62,236 nt of DNA from an uncultured Pseudomonadota bacterium (GTDB lineage Bacteria; Pseudomonadota; Alphaproteobacteria; Rs-D84), in the NCBI GenBank assembly GCA_902795435.1, contig CADBLE010000004.1, positions 9,365 to 71,600 of the forward strand. The letters are read 5' to 3'. Positions 1-7,513 of the stretch are shown here, one piece after another. Below the pieces are notes generated by a model. The model saw only the letters and a list, made by a program, of their open reading frames with translations. It made no database searches and had not been told where the DNA came from. A program made the position numbers and the translations under genes. The number at the start of each line of letters is the position of its first letter. The stretch's first letter is position 1.

Positions 1-260
1 AACGTCCAATGTATTATTTATTGCTGTGGCACCTTCAACATTCAATGTGTCGTACAATGTTGTTGCTCCTGCAACGTCCAATGTATTATTTATTGCTGTA
101 GCACCGGTTACATCCAATGTATCATACAATGTCGTAGCGCCAGCAACATCCAATGTATCATTTATTGATGTAGCACCCGCGACATTCAATGTATCATACA
201 ATGTTGTTGCACCAGCAACGTCCAATGTATTATTTATTGCTGTGGCCCCCGCAACATTTA
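1..260 (-). repeat. 36 bp tandem repeats (72 bp higher-order unit) inside the surface protein
   Basis: Near-identical 36 bp units alternate between two versions, one encoding a TLYDTL core and one an INNTL core. About seven units are visible and the array continues past the left edge. Diverged units extend to about 340. The high nucleotide identity implies recent expansion and likely copy-number variation. Confidence 0.85.
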
Positions 261-1077
261 ATGATGCCAATTCTGCATCCCCAGCAGACAATTCACCCAA
301 TGTTGTCGCACCAGATACTTCCAAAGTTGCAGAACTTAATTTACCTGATGTTGAAACATCACCTGTAAATGCAGCACCATTAGTCAACAATGAAGCCAAC
401 GCTGAATCTGTATAACCCTTTGCTTCCGTTACAGCATTTGTTTTTGCTGTTGCAATTGCAGTATTCATATCAGATGTCTTTGTATAATCTTCCAACTGTG
501 CGTCTGTATAACCTTTTGCTTCTGTTACAGCACTTGTTTTTGCTGTTGCAATTGCAGAAGTCATATCAGATGTCTTTGTATAATCACCCAACTGTGCGTC
601 TGTATAACCCTTTGCTTCTGTTACAGCATTTGTTTTTGCTGTTGCAATTGCAGAAGTCATATCGGATGTCTTTGTATAATCACCCAACTGTGCGTCTGTA
701 TAACCCTTTGCTTCTGTTACAGCACTTGTTTTTGCTGTTGCAATTGCAGAAGTCATATCAGATGTCTTTGTATAATCTGCCAACTGTGCGTCTGTATAAC
801 TTTTTGCTTCTGTTACAGCGCTTGTTTTTGCTGTTGCAATTGCAGTATTCATATTATTCAATGCAGTTGTTACATCAGAAACGTTTGCTTTACCATTCAA
901 CAAACCATCGATTTGGCTTTGTGTATATGTGGTATCCGTATTATACAGTGTATATGCTGTACCATCTGTAATTGTAACAATACCGTCACTACTTTGAGAT
1001 ACAGTCACTTCTGCGAAAGCAACATTCACAATCGACATCATTGCAATCGCTGATGTAAAAATAGAAAATTTTCTCAT
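1..1077 (-). CDS. Repeat-built secreted/surface protein, tail-fibre-like (3' end outside window)
   Basis: The reading frame opens at ATG 1077 and stays open for 359 codons to the window edge, so the C-terminus is missing. Residues 1-24 or so form a signal peptide (MRKFSIF... ending in a VAFA-type cleavage site). The mature part has a lead-in, then five copies of a 32-residue unit (96 bp period, anchors at 422, 518, 614, 710 and 806) carrying SAVTEAKGYTDAQL, then at least seven 12-residue units (36 bp) alternating ATTLYDTLNVAG and ATAINNTLDVAG, giving a 72 bp higher-order period. Such VxGxTxLxDTLxV units occur in phage tail fibres and bacterial trimeric beta-helix or adhesin stalks. The missing C-terminus would decide between a surface anchor, an intramolecular chaperone and a barrel. 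A binding or adhesin role is inference. Confidence 0.8.
   Translation of the reverse strand, partial: MRKFSIFTSAIAMMSIVNVAFAEVTVSQSSDGIVTITDGTAYTLYNTDTTYTQSQIDGLLNGKANVSDVTTALNNMNTAIATAKTSAVTEAKSYTDAQLADYTKTSDMTSAIATAKTSAVTEAKGYTDAQLGDYTKTSDMTSAIATAKTNAVTEAKGYTDAQLGDYTKTSDMTSAIATAKTSAVTEAKGYTDAQLEDYTKTSDMNTAIATAKTNAVTEAKGYTDSALASLLTNGAAFTGDVSTSGKLSSATLEVSGATTLGELSAGDAELASLNVAGATAINNTLDVAGATTLYDTLNVAGATSINDTLDVAGATTLYDTLDVTGATAINNTLDVAGATTLYDTLNVEGATAINNTLDV
422..885 (-). repeat. Five 96 bp tandem repeats inside the surface protein
   Basis: The block containing GCTTCTGTTACAGC recurs exactly every 96 bp (422, 518, 614, 710, 806). Each unit encodes 32 residues with an AKxYTDAQL and TKTSDMTSAIATAKT pattern, which looks alpha-helical or coiled-coil. 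Frame is kept through all copies. Confidence 0.9.
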
Positions 1078-1087
1078 TTTTTTTGCC

Positions 1088-1423
1088 TTATTTTGTTAAA
1101 CCACCATGTTTTTCAATTTCATGATCGTTCGATTCTTTTGGCCGACATACAGACAATACCTTTGACAAAGCGACCGCGTCATCTTCATCCATAAATTCCA
1201 GTATATTTGCATTCGGGTGTTTTTTTATCTCTCCTAAGAACTTCGTAAATCCACGAATTTGTTTTCTACTCAAACGGTTATCAACAACATTGGCAAAGCA
1301 GCGGCAATCCATTCCGACCCCACACTGTTCTTTCAAATTGTTATGAAAAAAGAAACCGTAAATTACACAAAAAACCAGTACAACAAAAAAACATGAAATC
1401 AATATCTTTTTGGTAGCAGACAT
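1088..1423 (-). CDS. Small membrane-anchored cysteine-containing protein, unknown function
   Basis: 111 residues. The start chosen is ATG 1423, preceded by AAGGAG at a 7-nt spacing; an upstream in-frame extension lacks such a site. Residues about 6-26 form one hydrophobic segment (ILISCFFVVLVFCVIYGFFF), probably an anchor with the rest in the periplasm. The soluble part has four cysteines, including a CRC pair (CGVGMDCRCFANVVD), and an acidic stretch near the end. The gene follows the repeat protein in reverse order and may be read independently. I recognise no family. The C-x-C pattern resembles that of the truncated lipoprotein at the right edge of the window. Confidence 0.65.
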   Translation of the reverse strand: MSATKKILISCFFVVLVFCVIYGFFFHNNLKEQCGVGMDCRCFANVVDNRLSRKQIRGFTKFLGEIKKHPNANILEFMDEDDAVALSKVLSVCRPKESNDHEIEKHGGLTK

Positions 1424-1567
1424 ATGTGTACTCCTTGTATAAGTTTTACAAAAGAAACTTTCGTTTCTAGTAGTAGAGAAAAAATACCCAAACACGCAAA
1501 AATGTCAAGAAAAAAATCCGACTAAACAGCCACGATTTCCGACACAAAACCAACAATAAAAAATCAA

Positions 1568-1596
1568 AAAAAGCCGGTAAATACCGGTATTTTTTG
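1568..1596 (-). terminator. Hairpin terminator, first of two in tandem
   Basis: Stem CCGGTA/TACCGG (1574-1587) with an A-rich 5' flank and T-rich 3' flank, so it could act on either strand. On the minus strand it lies just past the HlyIII gene's own terminator. Confidence 0.6.
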
Positions 1597-1611
1597 TTAA
1601 ATATAATTTTT

Positions 1612-1641
1612 AGAAAAAAGCCGGCATTTGCCGGCCTTTTC
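1612..1641 (-). terminator. Rho-independent terminator of the HlyIII gene
   Basis: Perfect 6-bp stem GCCGGC-ATTT-GCCGGC (1620-1635); on the minus strand it is followed by TTTTTTCTA. It sits directly after the stop of the gene at 1642. Its core reappears in two other terminators (44.8 and 47.5 kb). Confidence 0.85.
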
Positions 1642-2418
1642 TTAAAAAACACATTTTTTTGCAAAATCTATAATCGAACCGTATAAAACCGCAAAAAAGA
1701 AACACACACTGCCCCCGATAACAAACAAATGCCACAGCGCATGTGCGAATTTAAGACGACGCCATAAATAAAATATTACACCAACAGAATAAGACAAACC
1801 ACCCGCCAACACAAACCACATACCGCGGGCAGATATAGTATGAATCATTGCTGGTAAAATCCAAAGTAATGCCCAACCCATAATCAAATACAAACCAACC
1901 ATCCATTTTGGTTGATTATGTGGGTTGTGAATTTTCATAATCGCACCGAATATAACAATTACCCATAAAATACCGAACATTGTCCACCCCAGCGCAGTAT
2001 GACCGCAACGGTTCAGATTTACCAATAAAAATGGTGTGTATGTTCCGGCTATCAAAGCATAAATTGCGATTGTATCCCAAACCTCAAAGAAACATTCACT
2101 TTTGTCCCCAATTGTCGCATGACACATTGTTGAACCAAAATACAAAGTGAACATTGTTACACCAAAAATAGAACATGCCACGGTTGCCCAAACATTATGA
2201 TATACCGCGGCAAACGCAACCAATAAACACAATGCGGCCATGGCCAATCCGATTCCAATTCCATGTGTCAAAATATTTACCGCTTCTTCTGCACGTGTTG
2301 ATGGACGTTCCCAACGGAATAAACCCGTCGCCTGCAATGCCTTTAACAAAAGAGACGCATGTTTATCTTTCTTGACCGCACGCAGTTTCTGCTTAATTGC
2401 TTTCTTTGTTTTTGTCAT
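1642..2418 (-). CDS. Hemolysin III / PAQR-family membrane protein
   Basis: 258 residues, about seven membrane helices after a basic N-terminus. Family motifs are present: S-x3-H at residues 96-100 (STMCH), an Asp in WDTIAIYALIAGTYTP near 115, and HALWH at 226-230; the PAQR/HlyIII family uses the Ser/His/Asp/His set as a zinc site. The bacterial members are called hemolysin III, but physiological roles are poorly known; membrane-lipid homeostasis or an amidase-like activity has been proposed for the superfamily. The gene lies 29 bp downstream of gltX on the same strand and ends in a strong terminator. Confidence 0.88.
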   Translation of the reverse strand: MTKTKKAIKQKLRAVKKDKHASLLLKALQATGLFRWERPSTRAEEAVNILTHGIGIGLAMAALCLLVAFAAVYHNVWATVACSIFGVTMFTLYFGSTMCHATIGDKSECFFEVWDTIAIYALIAGTYTPFLLVNLNRCGHTALGWTMFGILWVIVIFGAIMKIHNPHNQPKWMVGLYLIMGWALLWILPAMIHTISARGMWFVLAGGLSYSVGVIFYLWRRLKFAHALWHLFVIGGSVCFFFAVLYGSIIDFAKKCVF

Positions 2419-2447
2419 AAAATTCCCCTACTTTCCATTAAAACAAA

Positions 2448-4034
2448 TTACAATACATTATTTATTCTGGCGTTTACACGTTCGCCACCCAATACAGACA
2501 TCAAAGAATAAAGGTCTGGTGTATTTGTTCTGCCCGTCATTGCAACACGTAAATTCATTGCAACATCACCCGGTTTAACCCCGCATTTTCCGGCAACCGC
2601 GACAATTTTATTCCACCATGTATCTTTGTCATCTTTGTCATTATATGTTGATAAAAATTCTTTCAATGCGTCAATATTGTATTCATATTCTGTATTAGAT
2701 TTGAACAAGAAATCCCAGAAATAAGAAACTTCTTTCAATGTTTGTTGCCATGTGATGAAATCTTTGCGGATACGTTTTGGATTATCCCTTTCAATAGACA
2801 ACACAGATGTCAAATATTCAATATCTGCAACCTGTTTTTTATTATCTTCATCACCGTATTCATTTGCCCAATCAACAACAGATTTTACCAATACATCAAC
2901 TGGCAATGTGGCAATATATTCTTTTGCCCACCAATCTAATTTTTCAGTATTAAATAAAGCACTGCTGGTTGGAATTTTTTTAATTCTTAACGGATAATTC
3001 CAAATATTTGTTTCAGGTTTCTTTGCCTTTTCTTCTTCGTATCCAGATGCAACAATATTATACAAATAATTCAATACTGCTTCCTGAGGATAACCCGCAA
3101 TTAAATATTGCATTGTGTTTGCTTCTGGGTCGGTACGTTTAGACAACTTTCTTGAATTATGTGTTTGTTCGTCTAATTTGTTGATTGTTGCAACATGGAT
3201 ATAATCTGGATTTTGCCAGCCCATCATTCTGAATAATTGCAAATGCAAATTCAACGAAGACAACCATTCTTCACCACGTTGAACCAATGTAGTTCTCATG
3301 AAATGGTCATCACAAAGATGCGCAAAATGATATGTTGGCAATCTGTCATTAGATTTAATCAAAACAATATCTTCTTCGTTTTCAGGGAAAACCAAACGAC
3401 CGCGCACTTTATCATTATAATAAATTTTGTTTTCTTTACTGCCCATTGAATACAGACGAATTGTAGGCACTTCGCCATTATCAAGATGGGCAATAATTTC
3501 TTCTTCTGTTAAATTTCTATCTCTGGCCCATTCACCATAAATACCAGTTGCCCAACCCGCAGATTTTTGTTTTTCACGAATTTCGTCCATTTCTTCTGCT
3601 GTTAAAAAGCAAGGATATGCCAAACCTTTTTCTAATAAATATGCCGCAACGCTGTGATAAACATCTTTACGCATAGATTGATAGTAAGGACCATATTCAC
3701 CACCGTATTCAGGTCCTTCATCTGGGATTAAATTGAAAGCCTTGGCACATTTCAAGATAACCGCAACGGCACCTTCAACCTCACGCTTGGTATCAGTATC
3801 TTCAATACGCAACATAAATACACCATCACTTTGTTGTGCTAATTTTTTTGCAATCATCATTTGATACAAAGTCCCCAAATGCATAAATCCCGTAGGACTT
3901 GGGGCGACACGACTTACAATCGCCCCTTCTGGTAATTGGCGGGCTGGGAATTTTTCTTCTAATTCTTCAATTGTGTATTTTGGGGCGTTTCCCAACACAC
4001 GTGCGATTAAATCTTTACTTAAACCATTACGCAT
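2448..4034 (-). CDS. gltX: Glutamate--tRNA ligase
   Basis: 528 residues, class I aminoacyl-tRNA synthetase. The HIGH-type motif is at residues 44-55 (APSPTGFMHLGT) and the KMSKS-type motif at 296-300 (KLSKR). The N-terminus carries about 40 residues before the catalytic fold, and the protein is somewhat longer than the usual 470-480, with the extra length in the N-terminus and in the helical anticodon-binding part. It charges tRNA-Glu in the cytoplasm. Whether it discriminates Glu from Gln cannot be judged from sequence alone, and no gatCAB genes are in the window. It is read with the HlyIII gene downstream and is divergent from trmB. Confidence 0.96.
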   Translation of the reverse strand: MRNGLSKDLIARVLGNAPKYTIEELEEKFPARQLPEGAIVSRVAPSPTGFMHLGTLYQMMIAKKLAQQSDGVFMLRIEDTDTKREVEGAVAVILKCAKAFNLIPDEGPEYGGEYGPYYQSMRKDVYHSVAAYLLEKGLAYPCFLTAEEMDEIREKQKSAGWATGIYGEWARDRNLTEEEIIAHLDNGEVPTIRLYSMGSKENKIYYNDKVRGRLVFPENEEDIVLIKSNDRLPTYHFAHLCDDHFMRTTLVQRGEEWLSSLNLHLQLFRMMGWQNPDYIHVATINKLDEQTHNSRKLSKRTDPEANTMQYLIAGYPQEAVLNYLYNIVASGYEEEKAKKPETNIWNYPLRIKKIPTSSALFNTEKLDWWAKEYIATLPVDVLVKSVVDWANEYGDEDNKKQVADIEYLTSVLSIERDNPKRIRKDFITWQQTLKEVSYFWDFLFKSNTEYEYNIDALKEFLSTYNDKDDKDTWWNKIVAVAGKCGVKPGDVAMNLRVAMTGRTNTPDLYSLMSVLGGERVNARINNVL

Positions 4035-4080
4035 TTTATTTCACCTTGTTTTTATCTAAAACTGATTTTATACTAATTAT

Positions 4081-4758
4081 ATGGAAAAACAAGAATTAAA
4101 ACACATAGAAACACATGAATTGCGAACTTTCGGTCGCAGACATGGTAAAAAATTATCAAACCGCAAACAATATCTGATGGATACTGTATTGCCAACTATT
4201 ACCCCAAAAACCAGCGAAAAATCGGGCAATTCTCTGATTTTAGAGATTGGTTTTGGAAATGGCGAACACCTGCGTGATTTGGCTTTGTCCAACCCAGATT
4301 CTATTGTTATTGGGGCCGAACCTTTCGCAAATGGGGTTGCCGCCCTGCTGTCTGCTATGACAACCGAATCGGATAATATCATCATGGAACAATATAAAAA
4401 TATTCGTATTCACCCCGATGATGTCCGCCTGATGTTACATGATGAAAAATTCCAAGACATCAAATTTAACGAAATTTGGGTTTTACACCCAGACCCATGG
4501 CCAAAGGCACGCCACGAAAAAAGACGTTTATTAAATCATGAATTTCTAGATTTATTATCCAAACATTTATCCAATACTGGCAAAATTATTATTGGAACAG
4601 ACCATTGGGAATATTACGATTGGATTGTTGAACAATTGAAACAAACAAATCTGAAAATAAAATCAACTTCTTTGGACATTATAAAAACCCGTTATCAGAT
4701 TAAAAACAAGGCTGGAACCAGCGAACCAAAATATCTGATTTTGTCAAACGAGATTTAA
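4081..4758 (+). CDS. trmB: tRNA (guanine-N7-)-methyltransferase
   Basis: 225 residues. The SAM-binding loop LEIGFGNGEH lies at about 54-63, followed by the acidic strand end GAEPF and the family signature HPDPWPKARHEKRR at 136-149. TrmB makes m7G46 in the variable loop of many tRNAs. The N-terminal TFGRRHGKKLS is the usual RxRRG-like lead of the family. It is divergent from gltX and its stop overlaps the stop of the gene on the opposite strand by 4 bp. Confidence 0.95.
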   Translation: MEKQELKHIETHELRTFGRRHGKKLSNRKQYLMDTVLPTITPKTSEKSGNSLILEIGFGNGEHLRDLALSNPDSIVIGAEPFANGVAALLSAMTTESDNIIMEQYKNIRIHPDDVRLMLHDEKFQDIKFNEIWVLHPDPWPKARHEKRRLLNHEFLDLLSKHLSNTGKIIIGTDHWEYYDWIVEQLKQTNLKIKSTSLDIIKTRYQIKNKAGTSEPKYLILSNEI

Positions 4759-5426
4759 TATTCTATAAAGAATCGCAGTTTTTCGTAAATATCAGGTTGC
4801 AACATTTCTGTTAAACGCATAATTTCATCTATGCGGATATTTTTGTTTATTTTAATACAATGTAATACCCCATCAAAATTCCACGCATCTAACATACCAT
4901 AAACACGTCCCATAAAATCAGAACGTTTTCCGTTATCTTGTTCCAAAGTAATTGCAAAAACATCTACACGCAGAGCGCGTAATTTTTCAAAAATCATATC
5001 CCATTTGCTGATATCTATATCATTTATATCCATACATATACACAATTTGTGTCCAAAAAACAAATCATCACGAACAAGAGATAACAAATCCATAAATTTT
5101 TCATAATTTGCCATTTTAACAAAAATCTGAACCCCATGTGCCCCAGATTTAAAAACTTGGTTTATATTTTTAACCAAATCGTTAAAATCATTATCTATAT
5201 CTGTTGGATTAAAAATATACCTTGTATAAATTTCAACATTTGATTTTTCAAGACATATCCATACAAACGGGACATTTTCCGCCGGCACAGATATAGTATC
5301 AACCCCAGATTCCAGAATATCATTTGCCATAATTGCAGCATCATTGGTGTCTTGAACATTATCACACCAAGAAGCAATCTGGTTTTCAAATGCAGGATCT
5401 AATAAAATTTCTTTTTCTTCTATCAT
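4755..5426 (-). CDS. Conserved-looking hypothetical protein
   Basis: 223 residues, soluble, acidic, no signal peptide or membrane segment. The alternation of hydrophobic strands with charged helices (VQIFVKMANYEKF, LCICMDINDIDISKW, VDVFAITLEQDNG) suggests an alpha/beta fold, perhaps TIM-barrel-like, but no motif is recognised. It is convergent with trmB (4-bp tail overlap) and divergent from the gene at 5470. The ATG start at 5426 is the only good upstream candidate. Confidence 0.6.
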   Translation of the reverse strand: MIEEKEILLDPAFENQIASWCDNVQDTNDAAIMANDILESGVDTISVPAENVPFVWICLEKSNVEIYTRYIFNPTDIDNDFNDLVKNINQVFKSGAHGVQIFVKMANYEKFMDLLSLVRDDLFFGHKLCICMDINDIDISKWDMIFEKLRALRVDVFAITLEQDNGKRSDFMGRVYGMLDAWNFDGVLHCIKINKNIRIDEIMRLTEMLQPDIYEKLRFFIEY

Positions 5427-5469
5427 TTAAGTTTAAGTTTATCACAAAATATGATACAATAGAAACGAA

Positions 5470-6342
5470 ATGAGAAATTTTTTAGAAAAATTTTTGATAT
5501 CTTGTCTTTTGATAATATCTATATTGCTAGGTTTATCTTTCTGGCTGAACATAAAATACAATTTTAATATGTTTTCCGCTAAACATTGGGTGTTTTTATC
5601 TCAATTACAGGCATCAAACACAAAAATAGAGGTTGGTTTTTACGCTTCTTTTATAATCGCATTTGTTATATTTTTGTTTGTAACATTGGCTATATTTTCA
5701 ATTAAACATGAACAAAAAACTGTGGTTTCTAAACCTGCACCACAACCAATACAACAAATGCCTGTGACGGAACAACCAACCACACAGGACACAAAAAATA
5801 TCCCAACACCGCAATATGGACCAATCACCAGACCACAACGTCTGAATCTGCCAAAAAATATGGCATCTATTGTTGCTAATAAATTTGAACAACAAAAAAC
5901 CGCCCCTGTAAAATCTGCCCCACAAGAAAGTCCTTATAATTCTGTTATCAAAGATATTTTTGAAAATGCAGGTTATACCGTAAAACAAAATCCTGTGATA
6001 TCTGGATTTACAACCAATTTATTTGCTATCGGCAACAATGAAAATGTTTGGATTGGCGGTGTTGATTGTGATATAGCAAAAATAAATAATGCAGTAACAA
6101 AATTAAATAACACTTTCCAAGAAACACTTGATGATATAACAATACATATACATTCATTTATTTTAGATACACATCACACGTATGAAAGCGATGAAAACGT
6201 TATGGTATTTCATACAACAAATGAAATCCGCGACTATCTTTCACAACACCCTGCTGACAGTGTTGATGAATCTGACCAAGAAGGTTTTGATGCATATTCA
6301 GAATATATTGATACTATAATCAAATATATTAAAAACGTATAA
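5470..6342 (+). CDS. Two-helix membrane protein with Pro/Gln-rich linker and unknown C-terminal domain
   Basis: 290 residues. Two membrane helices (about 7-27 and 56-78) form an N-terminal hairpin with a short loop. A Pro/Gln/Thr-rich stretch (about 88-155) follows, then a globular domain from about 155 to 285. That domain starts IKDIFENAGYTVKQNP and runs through NLFAIGNNENVWIGGVDCD, which loosely recalls restriction-endonuclease-like folds (helix, then two strands ending in acidic residues). I see no convincing D/E-x-K, so nuclease activity is not claimed. It is the first gene of a tight plus-strand operon reaching 7513 and is preceded by an AT-rich promoter region at 5430-5465. Confidence 0.6.
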   Translation: MRNFLEKFLISCLLIISILLGLSFWLNIKYNFNMFSAKHWVFLSQLQASNTKIEVGFYASFIIAFVIFLFVTLAIFSIKHEQKTVVSKPAPQPIQQMPVTEQPTTQDTKNIPTPQYGPITRPQRLNLPKNMASIVANKFEQQKTAPVKSAPQESPYNSVIKDIFENAGYTVKQNPVISGFTTNLFAIGNNENVWIGGVDCDIAKINNAVTKLNNTFQETLDDITIHIHSFILDTHHTYESDENVMVFHTTNEIRDYLSQHPADSVDESDQEGFDAYSEYIDTIIKYIKNV

Positions 6343-6353
6343 TGGTGAAATAA

Positions 6354-6863
6354 ATGCAATTAAATGAAGCATCTGCAATAAATAAATTGGTATCCATGGG
6401 CATGGACGATATGCCTGTTATGGAATATTCACCAAAATTCTGCACCATAGACCCAGATTGGTTCAAAAAATACACTGTTTTGCGACGCAAATTTCTTGAA
6501 TCCTTAACAGATTCCATAGAAGAATTGGCATTTATGAATTTACCCCAGGAAGAATTTATAAATCTGATGATGGGAAAAAGCATGCCAGAAAACACATCAT
6601 TGCGTTTCAGAATACCGTTGGTTTGGGGTGGTGAATTAAGCATAGATAACATGTTCCTATGTCTGACATTCCCACACAGCCATAATCTTGATAGATTTTT
6701 AATAGACCAAAGTGATGCAAAAACTGTATTTTTGCCAAACCCAAAGAAAAAGATTTATTTAACAACACACCTTGGTGGTGGTGGCGTTGGTGGAAACGCT
6801 ACATCCGACAGATTGAGTGAATCTGCAATCAGTTACATAAATTCATCAAGGGGGAACGAATAA
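6354..6863 (+). CDS. Degenerate HNH/treble-clef-like domain protein
   Basis: 169 residues. Residues 47-119 follow the layout of HNH toxin domains of the kind 'helix - GKxMP - HHxxPLxxGG - N - HxxLH - Q': MGKSMPEN (72-80), RFRIPLVWGG (84-93), N99, FPHSHNLDRFL (107-117), Q119. The catalytic His pair normally just before xxPL is replaced by Arg-Phe. A Gly-rich segment (LGGGGVGG) follows near 140. The match is by eye and tentative. The gene lies 11 bp after its upstream neighbour and 1 bp before a SUKH-like gene, a family commonly encoding immunity proteins. It could be a relic toxin domain, a non-catalytic binding protein or an unrelated family. Confidence 0.5.
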   Translation: MQLNEASAINKLVSMGMDDMPVMEYSPKFCTIDPDWFKKYTVLRRKFLESLTDSIEELAFMNLPQEEFINLMMGKSMPENTSLRFRIPLVWGGELSIDNMFLCLTFPHSHNLDRFLIDQSDAKTVFLPNPKKKIYLTTHLGGGGVGGNATSDRLSESAISYINSSRGNE

Positions 6864-6864
6864 C

Positions 6865-7299
6865 ATGAATACGACAGAATTTCTTGCTTTGATGAAAACA
6901 CGTGGTGCAAAAATAAACCCTGCAAAAGACGCAAATTCAATTACTCTGTTAAATACAAAATTGCAACAGGCACGCATTTCTATGTTGCCTAAATTTTTGA
7001 TTGATTTATACAACGAAACATCTGCTATTACAATGTCATCTGCATACATTTTTGGACCTGAAGAAATTGAACGCGGAATAAAATTCCCTATTCCGTCTAT
7101 TTTGGATATAAACAAAGAAATGGTTGGAAACAAAAATTTATTCGGCAAAATTGTTTTTGGCAGAAATGATTTATTTTGGTTTGCCACAGATGCACTCGGC
7201 ACATGTTATATGCTGGATAATTTAACATTAAAGGTTTTACGTAAATATGATGATTGCTATCGTGCAATGACCGATTGTTTAATTATTGGAAAAATATAA
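6865..7299 (+). CDS. SMI1/KNR4 (SUKH)-like, YrhA-type protein
   Basis: 144 residues. The pattern IFGPEEIE (about 65-72), then IPSILDINKEMVGNKN, KIVFGRNDLFWFATDALGTCYMLD and a final helix matches the SUKH fold as seen in YrhA-type proteins (GPEEI, then an FGxxDxxxF strand pair). SUKH proteins are widespread immunity proteins for polymorphic nuclease toxins and also general binding modules. The start at 6865 is supported by AAGGGGG upstream. It is coupled to the HNH-like gene before it and the RHH gene after it (1-nt gaps). Confidence 0.6.
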   Translation: MNTTEFLALMKTRGAKINPAKDANSITLLNTKLQQARISMLPKFLIDLYNETSAITMSSAYIFGPEEIERGIKFPIPSILDINKEMVGNKNLFGKIVFGRNDLFWFATDALGTCYMLDNLTLKVLRKYDDCYRAMTDCLIIGKI

Positions 7300-7300
7300 A

Positions 7301-7513
7301 ATGAAAAAAATCTCAATTTCTCTTTCTGGACATCAAACCAGCATTTCTATTGAACAAGAATTTTTTGTCGTTCTGCAAGACATCGCAAAACAACAAAAAA
7401 AATCTGTCGCGTCCATAATAAAAGATATAGATGATGCAAGAAAACCTGATTCTAATCTTTCTTCTGAAATACGGATATGGATATTGAAGCAATTATTGAA
7501 AACAGTAAAATAA
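7301..7513 (+). CDS. Ribbon-helix-helix domain protein (RHH_4 type)
   Basis: 70 residues from ATG 7301; an alternative start at 7286 would overlap the previous gene. The ISISLSGHQTSISIEQEFF strand followed by helices FFVVLQDIAKQQKKSVASIIKDID is the alphaproteobacterial RHH_4 layout. These are predicted DNA-binding dimers, often adjacent to envelope or regulatory genes. It is the last gene of the operon. Its final 62 bp are antisense to the 3' end of the YbeY-Lnt gene. Confidence 0.75.
   Translation: MKKISISLSGHQTSISIEQEFFVVLQDIAKQQKKSVASIIKDIDDARKPDSNLSSEIRIWILKQLLKTVK

Noticed and set aside
422..885. Possible CRISPR array
   Set aside because: The 96 bp units are tandem and coding, without unique spacers.
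26..971. Plus-strand ORFs with repetitive Leu- or Asn-rich translations
   Set aside because: They are antisense shadows of the repeat protein; the minus frame has a signal peptide and sensible repeats, and repeats keep shadow frames open.
1467..1664. 65-residue minus-strand ORF
   Set aside because: It runs through two terminator hairpins and has no ribosome site.
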